Source: Phoronis australis
Lineage: Eukaryota; Phoronida; Phoronidae
DNA length: 64,000 nucleotides
Direction: 5' to 3'
NCBI GenBank assembly: GCA_002633005.1
Contig: NMRA01000300.1
Coordinates: 74,336 to 138,335, forward strand
In this document: positions 50,001 through 59,905 of the stretch, in pieces
Position numbering within the stretch: the stretch's first letter is position 1
Layout: every line of letters starts with the position of its first letter
Program-made: the position numbers and the translations under genes
The notes under the pieces: generated by a model
What the model was told of the DNA's origin: nothing
Database searches by the model: none
What the model saw: the letters and a program-made list of their open reading frames with translations, nothing else

Positions 50001-53000
50001 AGCGGTAGCAGCAGCAGTGTTTATATATTTTAGTCAACACGCAATGTTTAGTCGACACCAACAAAATAATTTTTTAATATTTATAACACTATGTAACCAG
50101 TCTGGACGGGGCTTGACAGATCAACAATTAACAAATCAAACATAAATATGGATACACCTATCCCCGGTTTGATGGCAAATTATCTTTAGTCCCGTCCGCG
50201 CAAAGCCTTCCCTAGAGCAACTTGATAAGAGTCTGCTATGAAAGTTAAGTTGGTGGACAGAGATATTATGTCGTTTTGTTCTAAGTGAATCATATGTGAC
50301 GTAATCATCAAATAATTATGCTAAGCAGTTCATCTTCAACTGAGTTCGAGTTACTATCCGAGTGTGTGTATTAACTGGTTTCTATAGATAAAGCTGTGGG
50401 TCCTGGCCAATGACCAAGGAGTGACCAAGGAGTGACCAATTGACTTACTTATACACCACTTTCAGCAATATATTCATGTTTGAACAAAATATCCAATCTC
50501 ACGTTAAGTTTGGTTATAGGGGATTGAGCCCATGCGTTTGTGAGCGTTCAAACAATTTATTTCGTGTATCTTGAATACAACAAATACTCGAGATTGATTA
50601 TTACTATTATTGAATAACACTTTAACATTAAACCTCTCCTGACATTTTTGCCATTATAATTTTATAAAAATATGTGTTTATGAATTCTACAAAATTTAAT
50701 TTTCATCTATTATTTTAAGAACTAATTATATTGTTCAAGATTTAGACAGATTGTGTATGCCTGCATACAACTTTGGGTCTTAATTAATTTAATTTTTTGG
50801 GCATTTCAAACATTTGTCTCACACTAGGTATTCGCGCAGCACGGACGTTTTAAGAAATATGGACTTGCCTCTTTAATAATTAGGGGCGCGCTCAGTTTTC
50901 TGATTTTAAAGCAACTTCGCATTCAAAGATACACTTAGATTGTTTGTAATTGTTGGTGGCTGCGATAGAATTCTTGAGGTTATTGCCTTCGTAAAGATAG
51001 AATTGTGAAATCCATTGTTGTGTCGTGATTTTATTACAAAGCGTCGGTTCCCAAATCTAATTTCTAGATATTCGATAGAAATAAGTGTATTTGAAGACGG
51101 TAGCCTTATCATTTAATACGTTTAAAATATAAAGCTAATTGCCGCTGTTGATAAGGTGTCGGATAGGGATCACTGAAGTCGTGGGTTTTTAATTTGTTTT
51201 CCGACTACTTTCAAATACGCGACGTTGCAATTAACAGCGAAATAATCGGTTTTACTGACGAAAGGCCCGTTATTATGGGATGCGTGCGCACATCCAGCCC
51301 AAAATATAAGGGGGGGGGGTCGAATTTTCGACAATGTGGACCTTTTCCTAACAAAACAACCGAGGGACTAGAAAACGGGGTACCATGTTCAGAGCTATGA
51401 GTTGTGCATTCGCGCCTTTTTAGTGGGCTTTTGTCTGGTTTTCTTGTACTTTTTGTTTCGCTGGGCGGAACCTTTTGCCCACTTCGCCAAATGGGGGGGC
51501 TCATTTGAGTCCCCCCTGGGTGCGCGCATGTTATTGACTTGTCTAAGTTAATAACTCTGTTTAAGTTATGATGGAATACTTACGTATCTCTGCGAAGGAA
51601 GCATTGCTTGGTTTTCCAGATGTCCAAAAGAAAATGTTTGTATGCTATAAAATTGTTTATTATTATGCTTGTATTATTGTTTATTATTATGCTTGTATTA
51701 TTGTTTATTATTATGATAGATAAGCGCCTATCTTTGAACATTTTTGTTTTAAATTACTAAAAATTTGATAGATTTACAAAACATAACTTTAGAAAAACAG
51801 GTCAACATATGGAAAGAAATTGATTTTCGGATGTTGTAACACGGCTTGCTATAACTGTAGTGATTGGTTAGTGTTGGCCTCGCACGTGCATACTGTGTAC
51901 ACGCGTATATTTTGTTGATATATAATGAAAACAATCTGGCTGTTTTTGTGACGGCATTACCAATCGCTAGTTCTCGCCGTTGTCTGCCGGACTTTTATTT
52001 AAATTTAAGTTGCTGACATCATTTATCGAGCGGGATATACCGTAGTAACTCACCTAGCCGACCGTCGAACTGCGATCTCCGGATGTTCGATTCCGCATTA
52101 GGGCTGATCCCAGAAACCTGTTTCACAGCTAATTTCACTTTATTTTGCCGAATTGTTTCAAAGTTTGTATGAATAATACGAAAATACAAATACTTTCAAG
52201 ACTGGTTGTCAAATATGAACCGTCAAGTTGGAAATTATCCTGGGCAGACGAATTGATGTCTTTGAAAGGAGACTGGGTGACATTTATGTAACTGTTGCCC
52301 TATTTTTGCCTTATTCATTACAAACCAATGTTCATGTGATAGTGTGCATCTGGACAGTCTACTGTCGTGCGTGCGACCTGTCCATTATTCTCACACATAA
52401 ATAAAACTCGAGAAAACAGCAGTATAAAGAGCTGCGATAAGGGTGAAGGAGTCTCAATTGCCCTCGGAGTTTGGGCCACCTTTCCAGTGCGGGGTCCTGT
52501 CAAACGCCTGGCCAGCTGAAGATGTGATTTATGCGTTGTTGTCGGAGAAGTAGAAAACAACTCAGGCAGCCACGTCTACTGTTGAAAAATTAATAGTTAA
52601 TGTTTCGAGGTAAATCAACCAAACCAGAAAAATCAATCAGCTTGTAAGTTAGATACTTTTAAGAGTTTAATGTAGAAGTATATAAAATGAACGTGTTGAG
52701 GATAGCAAACCTTCCTCCGTCGTGCTGGGCCTTCTATTTTGCATTGATGTTTGTTATGACCAGAATTCTTTCTTCACATGCCGTTTTGTTCCTTAATACG
52801 CCTATTTCCTCATGAAAGGCAGTTCTCCCTCAACAAGAGGCACGAGTAAGCACATTGTCCATGCTGCAGGTCGGGAAGAAACGTATTAATGGCAAGAGAA
52901 CGTTAACGAGACCTGAAGAGATGTCCTGTTTGTTCGGAACACTGTGTCTTGTGCTTCATTCGCTAATAACTATCCCGTTACAGGCTTCCGAGAGACGGCG

Positions 53001-55622
53001 TTCATCTACGCAATTACCAGCGCGTCCGTAACACATGCCGTGGCCAAGGCCTGCAGCGAGGGGCTAATAGCCACGTGCTCGTGCGCTGCCAAGGTGACTA
53101 TTTTCTTAAAATTCAAGTTAGTGTTTTCATTCGAATGCTGGACATTTATGAGGTTTTCCTCGATTATGATACATCGAACTTCTGATTAAATGTGTTTTCA
53201 TAAACATTACAGCGTAAGGAGCCTAGTCAAGACTGGAACTGGGGCGGGTGCAGCGACAACATACAGTTTGCACGACGGTTTTCGCGAAAATTTGTTGATG
53301 TTACCGAGAAAGGGCGAGACTCACGCTACATGATGAATAGGCATAATAACATGGCTGGGAGACTGGTATGTTGGCATGTTAACGCGGTACAAAACCTGTG
53401 ACTATAAACTGGAATTTAATTTGCATTTCCGTTGACCTGAAATACCTCAGTTATCCGCGTGTACTGGGGGACAAGTCATTAGCTGTCATCACCGGAGATG
53501 ACTTTTGTCATTCCAGGTAACTCGTCAGTTTCCGATAAACACCAACAATAGACTATTACCGCGACCAACTTTTCCGAAAATTGTTTTGTAAATTTTGACA
53601 TCACGTCTATTACCAAATCCGTGACGAGAGATGAGTCAGAGAAATACTGAAATAATTTCACGATTATTCCAGTTGTTCACATTCCATTCCTTTATAATCG
53701 TATTCAGATTGCGACGATGAATACCGTTGAAATAATTAAGATACTAATTTAATTTAAAAAAGGGATATTCAAACGATTCTTGCACCTCTGTATTTCTATT
53801 TCAGACCGTAGTCAAGGAGATGGTTCGTGACTGTAAATGTCACGGAATCTCGGGAGAGTGTTCTATAAAAACATGCTGGATGAGGCTGCCTACGTTTCGT
53901 CATGTGGGAGATTTGATTAAAGAGAGATTTGACGGGGCCTCCAGGATATATCAAGGAAACGAAGGTGAGAGCAGATATAAGGCTTCTGTGCACCTGTCGC
54001 GTGTACAAAAACCTTCTAAGGTGTAAATCTCACAAATACTTCTTAGGACGCTTTGGCTTATTCAGTACAAGCGACATAAAGTTTTATATGTTACACTCGA
54101 GTGGTCACTATCCATACATTGTTTTATTCCAGTTTACGGTTGAGTGATTTTGTCAAGCAGGTATTGCTTGCGGTAATACATAAGGTTGACCTTTTTGCTA
54201 ACATTCAACACAAAAGTTAACAAATTGAAAACAAACAAACCACTAATACTATTTTATGTAAACACGAACTGAACAGGTGGCTGGTTCAATACAACAGAGC
54301 ACACATAAGATTCAGTCGCTGGTGACACGCAGTAGACGGGTTGTTAATGGTTCGTTCACAGGAATTTTGACCCAGACAGAATATTTGTAAAAGCGTAACT
54401 TGTTTTTAAATTCTATTTTTCCGAACGTTTGAAGTTTCTCCAGAAACTAAAATATCGAATAAATTATCTTGGTAACTTTCGTAGTTCCCTTGCCCGTTTC
54501 ACATAGAATCGCGGGGGCGTAGTTTATGTGACATCTATTGTGAAAAACGATAACTAACAGACGTTCTTCGTCAAGCGGTACGTTCTCTCTCAACCAATTG
54601 TTTTGTTTATTGTTTTGTCAATAGGTAATCGGGGATCGTCAGTGCAACTTAAACGAACCGAAGGTTAGTTTACGATGTGAATTAATGTGTGCAAAACATT
54701 TCAAAGTGACTCTGTCGCAGCGACTCCTGGCGTGTTAGTAGTGTTTACGAGACCTTGACAATATTTGGTCTATACACCGTAACCTTTCTGACTAGAATAG
54801 TGCGCTTGCTACATTAACATTAGGGAGCCACAATATCTGAACACTATACATGTAAAGGGATGCAGTTGTAGAACACCGTAGCAGCCCTGATTTTGTTCAG
54901 CGCCATCGTTCGGCGGGTAATAAAGCAGTGCCACGGGGCTTTGTATTCCGTTCACATGACGTGAACACAACCTCAGTCTGCTCTTGACTGAGGAAACAAT
55001 CTTTGATTTGACTTCAGTTTTTGAATAAGTTTTTTTGCTTTCAACCGCACTTTATGTCTTGTACTCCTGAATTCAGAGTGACATTTGCGGAGTGATGAGG
55101 GTTTTTTCGTTTATAAGAAGCTACACAACTTGGAAATACAGGCGCGTTTCGTCTGGCAACAGTGATTTGCAAGGGAATTGGCTGATTGATGATATAGTAA
55201 GAGCGTTTTGTGGGGTTTATTAAATTCTGCGTTATGTAACTGGGTGTACTTATCTGCACAAGTTGTTTTTTGTTACAGGGAATTCTGCAAGAAGCAGGAA
55301 ACGGCAGAATCGCAAATACGTCTTCAATATGTATCCAGTGGATCCTAATCACAAAAAACCGGGGAAGCGAGATCTCGTGTACTTTGAGAACTCTCCTGAC
55401 TTCTGCAAGACTGACAAATACTTGGGAATCAACGGCACACGAGGTCGTGAATGCAACGCGACATCACTGGGCGTGGAAGGGTGTGACTTGATGTGTTGTG
55501 GGCGGGGTCACCGCACTGAAACGTACACTTACAGGGAACGTTGCAACTGTAAATTCACTTACTGCTGTACAGTGAAATGTGACTACTGTGAAAAAACGCG
55601 AGTTAGGCACACGTGCAAATGA
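40965..55622 (+). CDS. Wnt1: Wnt1 secreted signalling ligand (7 exons, 393 aa)
   Basis: Joined exons: 40965-41065, 46789-47063, 52984-53093, 53213-53365, 53805-53964, 54625-54663, 55279-55622; all introns are GT-AG and frame is kept throughout. The product is a secreted, lipid-modified ligand for Frizzled/LRP receptors. A hydrophobic signal peptide (about 1-22) is followed by an N-terminal helical domain containing [36 protein letters not shown] and [10 protein letters not shown]. Next come [10 protein letters not shown] with Ser229 as the Porcupine acylation site, [41 protein letters not shown] and the cysteine-knot C-terminus ending HTCK. I count 22 cysteines after the signal peptide, the usual Wnt number. 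N331 and N339 lie in N-glycosylation sequons. RETAFI-AITSA-VTH, FDGAS and CCGRGHRT favour Wnt1 over other subfamilies. Residue 127 is Phe where vertebrate WNT1 has an extra Cys. Confidence 0.93.
41223..41501 (+). pseudogene. Possible retroelement zinc-knuckle remnant in Wnt1 intron 1
   Basis: The 92-codon open frame contains [21 protein letters not shown]-type spacing (cysteine, five, cysteine, eight, histidine, four, cysteine) followed by [11 protein letters not shown]. This resembles the C-terminal CCHC region of some LINE polyproteins (C.CG..ET..H.L..C...R..L). No adjacent reverse-transcriptase sequence was seen. The call is tentative. Confidence 0.3.
42831..42843. other. Assembly gap (13 N)
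   Basis: A short N run in Wnt1 intron 1 with no repeat on either flank. Confidence 0.99.
43380..43450. repeat. Short CCCTTCG tandem repeat in Wnt1 intron 1
   Basis: GTGCCCCTTCGTGTGCCG-like units of about 18 bp recur three to four times with substitutions. Confidence 0.7.
45948..45956 (+). promoter_or_regulatory. TCF/LEF consensus-like site
   Basis: ACTTTGATC matches the core CTTTGAT bound by TCF/LEF factors, the nuclear effectors of canonical Wnt signalling. It lies in Wnt1 intron 1, 0.8 kb before exon 2. Such matches occur by chance. Confidence 0.3.
46332..46340 (-). promoter_or_regulatory. TCF/LEF consensus site
   Basis: The minus strand reads CCTTTGATC, the strong TCF/LEF consensus, within the palindromic TTTGATCAAAGG. 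It is 0.4 kb from the site at 45948 and upstream of Wnt1 exon 2, so an autoregulatory element is possible. Confidence 0.35.
46789..47063 (+). CDS. Wnt1: Wnt1 exon 2
   Basis: Acceptor acgtttag and donor gtaagt. It encodes residues 35-125, with [20 protein letters not shown] and the first two conserved cysteines in [15 protein letters not shown]. It ends [10 protein letters not shown], comparable to LFGKIVNRG of vertebrate WNT1. Confidence 0.93.
47166..47212. repeat. 18-bp tandem repeat in Wnt1 intron 2
   Basis: TAGTCCATTAGTTGGACA-type units occur about two and a half times; each unit contains the short inverted pair GTCCA/TGGAC. Confidence 0.8.
47393..47530. repeat. 69-bp direct repeat in Wnt1 intron 2
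   Basis: Two tandem units share GGAAATGGAGGTCGACGTCA and GTGAATC, with a 69-bp period. Confidence 0.88.
48073..48135. repeat. 20-bp tandem repeat in Wnt1 intron 2
   Basis: TTGTGCTGTG followed by a GTACAT segment recurs three times with a period of about 20 bp. Confidence 0.8.
49485..49538. other. Perfect 21-bp hairpin in Wnt1 intron 2
   Basis: AAGCAATCTTTCAGTTTTAT plus G (49485-49505) is exactly reverse-complementary to 49518-49538. The 12-nt spacer holds a further CGTT/AACG pairing. It is a cruciform or stem-loop candidate with no coding content. Confidence 0.9.
51652..51716. repeat. 24-bp tandem repeat in Wnt1 intron 2
   Basis: ATTGTTTATTATTATGCTTG followed by TATT is repeated almost three times. 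Confidence 0.88.
52984..53093 (+). CDS. Wnt1: Wnt1 exon 3
   Basis: The acceptor is cccgttacag; the split codon G|GC gives Gly126. It encodes [20 protein letters not shown], then [16 protein letters not shown] with three cysteines. The donor is gtgact, phase 0. Confidence 0.93.
53213..53365 (+). CDS. Wnt1: Wnt1 exon 4
   Basis: 51 codons, phase 0 to 0, after a 119-bp intron. It contains [20 protein letters not shown], then [20 protein letters not shown] and MAGRL. These match the [10 protein letters not shown] and NLHNNEAGR blocks of Wnt1. Confidence 0.94.
53805..53964 (+). CDS. Wnt1: Wnt1 exon 5 (acylation site exon)
   Basis: Acceptor tatttcag and donor gtgaga, exit phase 1. It encodes [19 protein letters not shown] with Ser229, the palmitoleoylated serine in the hairpin that binds Frizzled. 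It ends [16 protein letters not shown]. Read-through past the donor gives a short in-frame extension that stops at 54026, so the donor is needed. Confidence 0.95.
54625..54663 (+). CDS. Wnt1: Wnt1 exon 6, 39-nt in-frame microexon
   Basis: Flanked by gtcaatag and gttagt, phase 1 to 1. It encodes [12 protein letters not shown] plus split glycines on both sides. Together with exon 5 it gives GNEGNRGSS, resembling the GNRGSN segment of vertebrate WNT1, which argues that it is real. Because 39 is divisible by 3, the exon can be skipped without a frameshift. Confidence 0.7.
55279..55622 (+). CDS. Wnt1: Wnt1 exon 7 (C-terminal cysteine-rich domain)
   Basis: Acceptor tgttacag. It encodes a basic linker [11 protein letters not shown], then [40 protein letters not shown] and the paired-cysteine C-terminus, ending HTCK and TGA at 55620-55622. 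It carries 12 cysteines, the full C-terminal Wnt set. Confidence 0.95.
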
Positions 55623-56590
55623 ACACTTACGGGTAGGCTCTGAGAAAGTGGTGCAGGGAGATTTGCAAACAGGCAGCAGTCTTAATCAAAGTGTCATGGC
55701 GATTGAACACAATGGTTGCCACGAACACTGAGTGAACTAGTGTACTACTTCGGAAGAGATGTCATATTCTTGCCATGAGACGCTGTCGGACATCCGAGTT
55801 TTGACACGCAGCTTCCAAGAAGCAGCATGATGATTCTTTATGAAAAACACGTCATATGTGTTTTGTTAACGTAGCAATGTTTGACGATGTATAACAGGTT
55901 GCGCAGCAGCGCAAAAATGAGTGCCGTCGGTGGTTTCACTGTTAACTCCTCTCCGGCAAGCAACATCTGAGTTTGTTCTCTGAATTAAACACCAGAAGAC
56001 GCACACGTAGTTGATTCGCACAGTCATTTAAATACTAGTCTAGAACCAGTCTCAAATGTTTAGCATAAGAGTCTAGTGTATATCTCGAAAACGAGGCCAT
56101 TAGGTCATCTGTTTGACCAATATAAGCTGTCATCTCGTTTTTGAGCGTATTTCTAATAATCCGGTTTTATTCTCTGAGATTTATGCAAGTGCTGCTCACT
56201 GATTCAGTGTTCTTTTTGAATAACCACGATGAAATACGAAAATAGAAGCACAGGTTTACTATCAACCAAAACAAAGTGTTCGGCTCACGTGACTTTGTGA
56301 GCAGAAGGCATAATGATCACGAGCCGAACTTTTCGTCGGGAGTCTGACTTAAGTTACGTCAGTTAAGGCTGTAAAGGTAGGCTGTGTTTTTTCCAGCAGT
56401 TTTAAATATATTGGTTAATCTCAGTCTTGATTGACCAGTAAGGAACCAGATGTCAGAGATAAACACTAGACATTAATGCTAATTTAGTCTGGATTCGAGA
56501 CTAAATTGAAACCGTCCGTTACATGTCGCGACCTCTGGCGATTGCTCCTCCCAGAGTGGATTCTGTCGCTTTGCAGGTATGTTTCTCAAC

Positions 56591-56735
56591 TTCACGGGCG
56601 GCGCACCTTGGAGGNNNNNNNNNNNNNNNNNNNNNNNNNNNNNNNNNNNNNNNNNNNNNNNNNNNNNNNNNNNNNNNNNNGGGGGGGGGGGTGGGGGCTA
56701 TAGCCCCCACTTTTCAGTGCTGCGCCGCCCATGAA
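56591..56735. mobile_element. Palindromic G-rich MITE containing an assembly gap
   Basis: Outer arms TTCACGGGCGGCGCA and TGCGCCGCCCATGAA are inverted. Inside, after the N gap (56615-56680), a G run is followed by the perfect palindrome GTGGGGGCTATAGCCCCCAC. It lies 1 kb past the Wnt1 stop codon. Confidence 0.65.
56615..56680. other. Assembly gap (66 N)
   Basis: An N run next to a poly-G stretch inside the palindromic MITE 3' of Wnt1. Confidence 0.99.
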
Positions 56736-57241
56736 CTTGGCCGTATAACCCGTCTATATTGAGCGGCGTTGCAATGCCAGCAGTAGTCCTGGATTTACGC
56801 TTTCCCCTGATATAATCGCCTCAGTCAGGGAGTTGTGATGTCAGTGCGAGTCGAGTGACTGAATCGTTCACCTTCGTTACGACATGTCGTGTGTTGAAAA
56901 CCAAACCAGCATGATATCCTTTCTGTTAATTGGAGTAGCGATTGCGTCACAGTTAGATTGTCCTATGATTCAGAGGCAGTATACTTGTGTAGAATAGTGT
57001 TTTGTTTTGCTGATGCGTCTCTGGTTGAGGCGAGTAAGTGATGCCAGCGACACCTATATGTATGCGTCTATTGTTGATCGCTGTGTATGTTATTCAGCAT
57101 TTCTATCACAGTAGACTATCAGTTTTTATATCTTTCATAATTTGCTCATCGAGTGCCTTGTACTTGAATTATCGTATGGTGTCAAACCTCTAACCTCACT
57201 GTCGTTTTATAAACACTTTATTTATACGACCTTATGATACC

Positions 57242-57247
57242 AATAAA
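57242..57247 (+). terminator. Candidate Wnt1 polyadenylation signal AATAAA
   Basis: The first canonical AATAAA found after the Wnt1 stop, giving a 3' UTR of about 1.6 kb. A variant ATTAAA lies earlier at 55984-55989. It forms one half of an inverted repeat with 57252-57259. Confidence 0.4.
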
Positions 57248-57253
57248 ACCTGT

Positions 57254-57259
57254 TTTATT
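57254..57259 (-). terminator. Candidate minus-strand AATAAA facing the Wnt1 signal
   Basis: TTTATT on the plus strand, within GTTTTATT, the mirror of AATAAAAC at 57242. An earlier minus-strand signal for the Wnt6 transcript exists at 57630-57635, so use of this one would need read-through. Confidence 0.25.
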
Positions 57260-57629
57260 TTCTTATCACCTTACTTTGCCAGTAATCAAGCGTTCTTATA
57301 AAGTACGAGAAAACACATACAATTTGCACAATTTTATTACAAAGTCGGTGCACATGATTATAATTGATACGCCCATTACATTAATTTTAATAGTTACGTA
57401 ACAACAACCAATCGATAAAATGTTCAGTTCAAAAACAGATCTCAATCACACGTCCACTTGACAGGAAAACATTAAAGTGGCTGTATCTATCCACATTACA
57501 GTGGCTGTATCCACATAAAAGATTCCAGACGCCGGTACGTAATTAGATGAACAATTCAATACTTTTAAAGTAAACTGAAAAAGTTTCGGGATATATTACC
57601 CCAGAAGTATTAAGCAGTAAAATTCAAGT

Positions 57630-57635
57630 TTTATT
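57630..57635 (-). terminator. Candidate Wnt6 polyadenylation signal
   Basis: The nearest TTTATT (AATAAA on the minus strand) that I found downstream of the Wnt6 stop codon, implying a 3' UTR of about 2.3 kb. Confidence 0.35.
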
Positions 57636-58886
57636 GCGATGCAATAGCGCAAGTGACAGCGCTGTTTTATCTTCGTCGAAATCGGCAGGATTCTACCGAA
57701 GTACCAGACGGATGCGAGTTCAAATTAAGGTGTACATGATTTTGAGGAAATTTAGCTTTAAGCTACTGGACTCGACGTCTGAAACTCAACTCATACTCGA
57801 ATCTCGAATATAAGACCAATCCAAAAAAGTGCACAAAGAAAAAAAAACAACATAAGAGAAATAAATAGTTTGCCTCGCGATTCAGACGAAAACATGTATA
57901 GGCAGTAAAGAGTACTCGTGAACTGAACGTAACTAAAATAATGCGTTAGCCTAGCTAAATGTTAATTACGATGGGTGTTTCGAGCAGCAGTTGGGTGTTT
58001 TATGGACTCTCGTTGAAAGTTAGGCTCTGCGGTATTCTGAAGTGGCCCAACGTATTCTGTCTACGATTGTAGGGATGACGTCATTTGGTGGAGGTGCTCA
58101 CACGTCACGCCACCTTCCGGTATAGAGGCAAAACTAACATCGAGTGCTCCTGAAATAGAAATCACTCGTCACCTCTCTTGTTATCACCAACCATACTCCC
58201 TCTCGAACTTCACAAAGTTTAGCTGCGCGAATTTTACAACCATCGTTTTCGGCTGGTGTGCTGTAATCACCCCATTTCCGGGTTTACAACTGGGTAGCAG
58301 ATATGAGTCAAATATGTAACTTTTTCTTAATCTCGTCTGAGGTCCAATTAGAAGCTAAGCGTTGAAGGTTAACAATTTTTTGCGTTTCCAATGTACGGCC
58401 ATTACGTCAGCGGAAGTGGGACAAAATAATTTCTGCACAGCTCTTGCAATCTATGGTATGAACGGTTGTTGTGTGTCACGTGTGCGCATGCTCCTTCAGC
58501 TGTAGAGATATTCTGGTCCCTGAAGTGCGAGCGGCGCATAAGTTGAAAAGACAAGCAATGACTTAATCTTTAACTCACATGTTTTCAAGTCGGCTTGAGG
58601 ATCTACTGACAAGTCTATATGTCTCACGTTATTTCTTAACTCTACTTCTTCGAGAAGCATAGCGGCTAATCATCTGTGGTGGCCACTTTAGTGATACAAA
58701 GCCAATGTTGCAAAAATCTAACTTTAAAAAAATCTTAGTTAAATCTGCTTTTTTGAAATACTTTTCATAATGAAAGAACTGCCTGTACTTGGTGATCAGG
58801 TTTGACATAAATTACTTTTCCGTTGCCAATCTTTCAGTAACGTAAATGAATACGTGCATGCTTTGGTCCGGCGTGCTATTATTAAG

Positions 58887-59071
58887 CAACACGCTCCGCA
58901 GTAGACAGCACTATTTCACTTGCCAACACGCTCCGCAGTAGACAGCACTGTTTCACTTGCCAACACGCTCCGCAGTAGACAGCACTGTTTCACTTGCCCA
59001 CACGCTCCGCAGTAGACAGCACTATTTCACTTGCCAACACGCTCCTCAGTAGAGAGCACTGTTTCACTTGC
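58887..59071. repeat. 37-bp minisatellite between Wnt1 and Wnt6 (5 units)
   Basis: Five units of CAACACGCTCCGCAGTAGAC followed by AGCACTGTTTCACTTGC; positions alternate between CTATTT and CTGTTT. The array lies 0.8 kb past the Wnt6 stop on its 3' side, so it may fall inside that gene's 3' UTR. Confidence 0.93.
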
Positions 59072-59905
59072 CAAAATGTGTTCAAACTGACTTGATACCA
59101 ACACACTTTTAAAGCGACGATATTCCGCCCTCGATCACAAAAAACTAACTTTTTCATGCAATAGTCCACTCACCGTGATAGAACAGACCTCGAATCGCTC
59201 CTTAAAGATACACTTTCATTTCAGTCACACTAATATTTAGAACACAAGATGAGTATCGTCAGTCGAGAGATATCACTAAAATCTAAACATTACGTAACTT
59301 TCACCCCTGTTTGTGTTTACCTTATCTTACTATAATTGTTTTGCTAAAGTTTTTAAATGGGTCATGGTGATTGCACGGGAATCTCGTTACATATGGCGGC
59401 AGATGTGTGAGTACCCATAACACATGAGTCACGTGTCACTCACTACCGCGGCCATTTTAGTTGGTGGGGCACCACCGTAAATGAAATTATTTTTAGGCAA
59501 TTCGTGTTATATTTAGTTTGAAAATATTTGGTATTCTGTTGAATGATAATTATTTGGGCTTAACATTCTAGTGAACCAACGTTCGTTTATCAAGTTTTTA
59601 ACTAAATAGGCGGAAAAGTATCTTTAACTGGAGGTCATTTCCAAGCTTCAAACTAGAACTGTTCGATATTTTTTCAAACCGAGGTCATATACTAAACGTC
59701 ACAACCTGACCATTGCCGGAAGCAGTAACGAACAGTCGTTTTTTCCAAGCCGAGAGGCCACTTCCGAACTGAATGACTAAGAGGTCAGACCATTTTAATC
59801 ACGGTAAGTGGTTCAAATAAAATATTCTCAACAGAAAGCATGGTCTTAAAGGCGCTTTAGCTCTCCGTCCTGTGGTATCGCTCGTTCTATTTTGGAACCA
59901 TCTCA

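Larger units (their letters stand above)
47531..52983. other. Wnt1 intron 2, main part
   Basis: Very AT-rich between 49550 and 50120. Apart from the repeats and hairpin listed separately, a tRNA-like B box (TGTTCGATTCC) appears near 52085 without a convincing A box or cloverleaf. No coding sequence is seen. Confidence 0.55.

Noticed and set aside
52040-52110. tRNA or tRNA-derived SINE
   Set aside because: A TGTTCGATTCC B-box-like motif is present, but I could not build an acceptor stem or a good A box around it.
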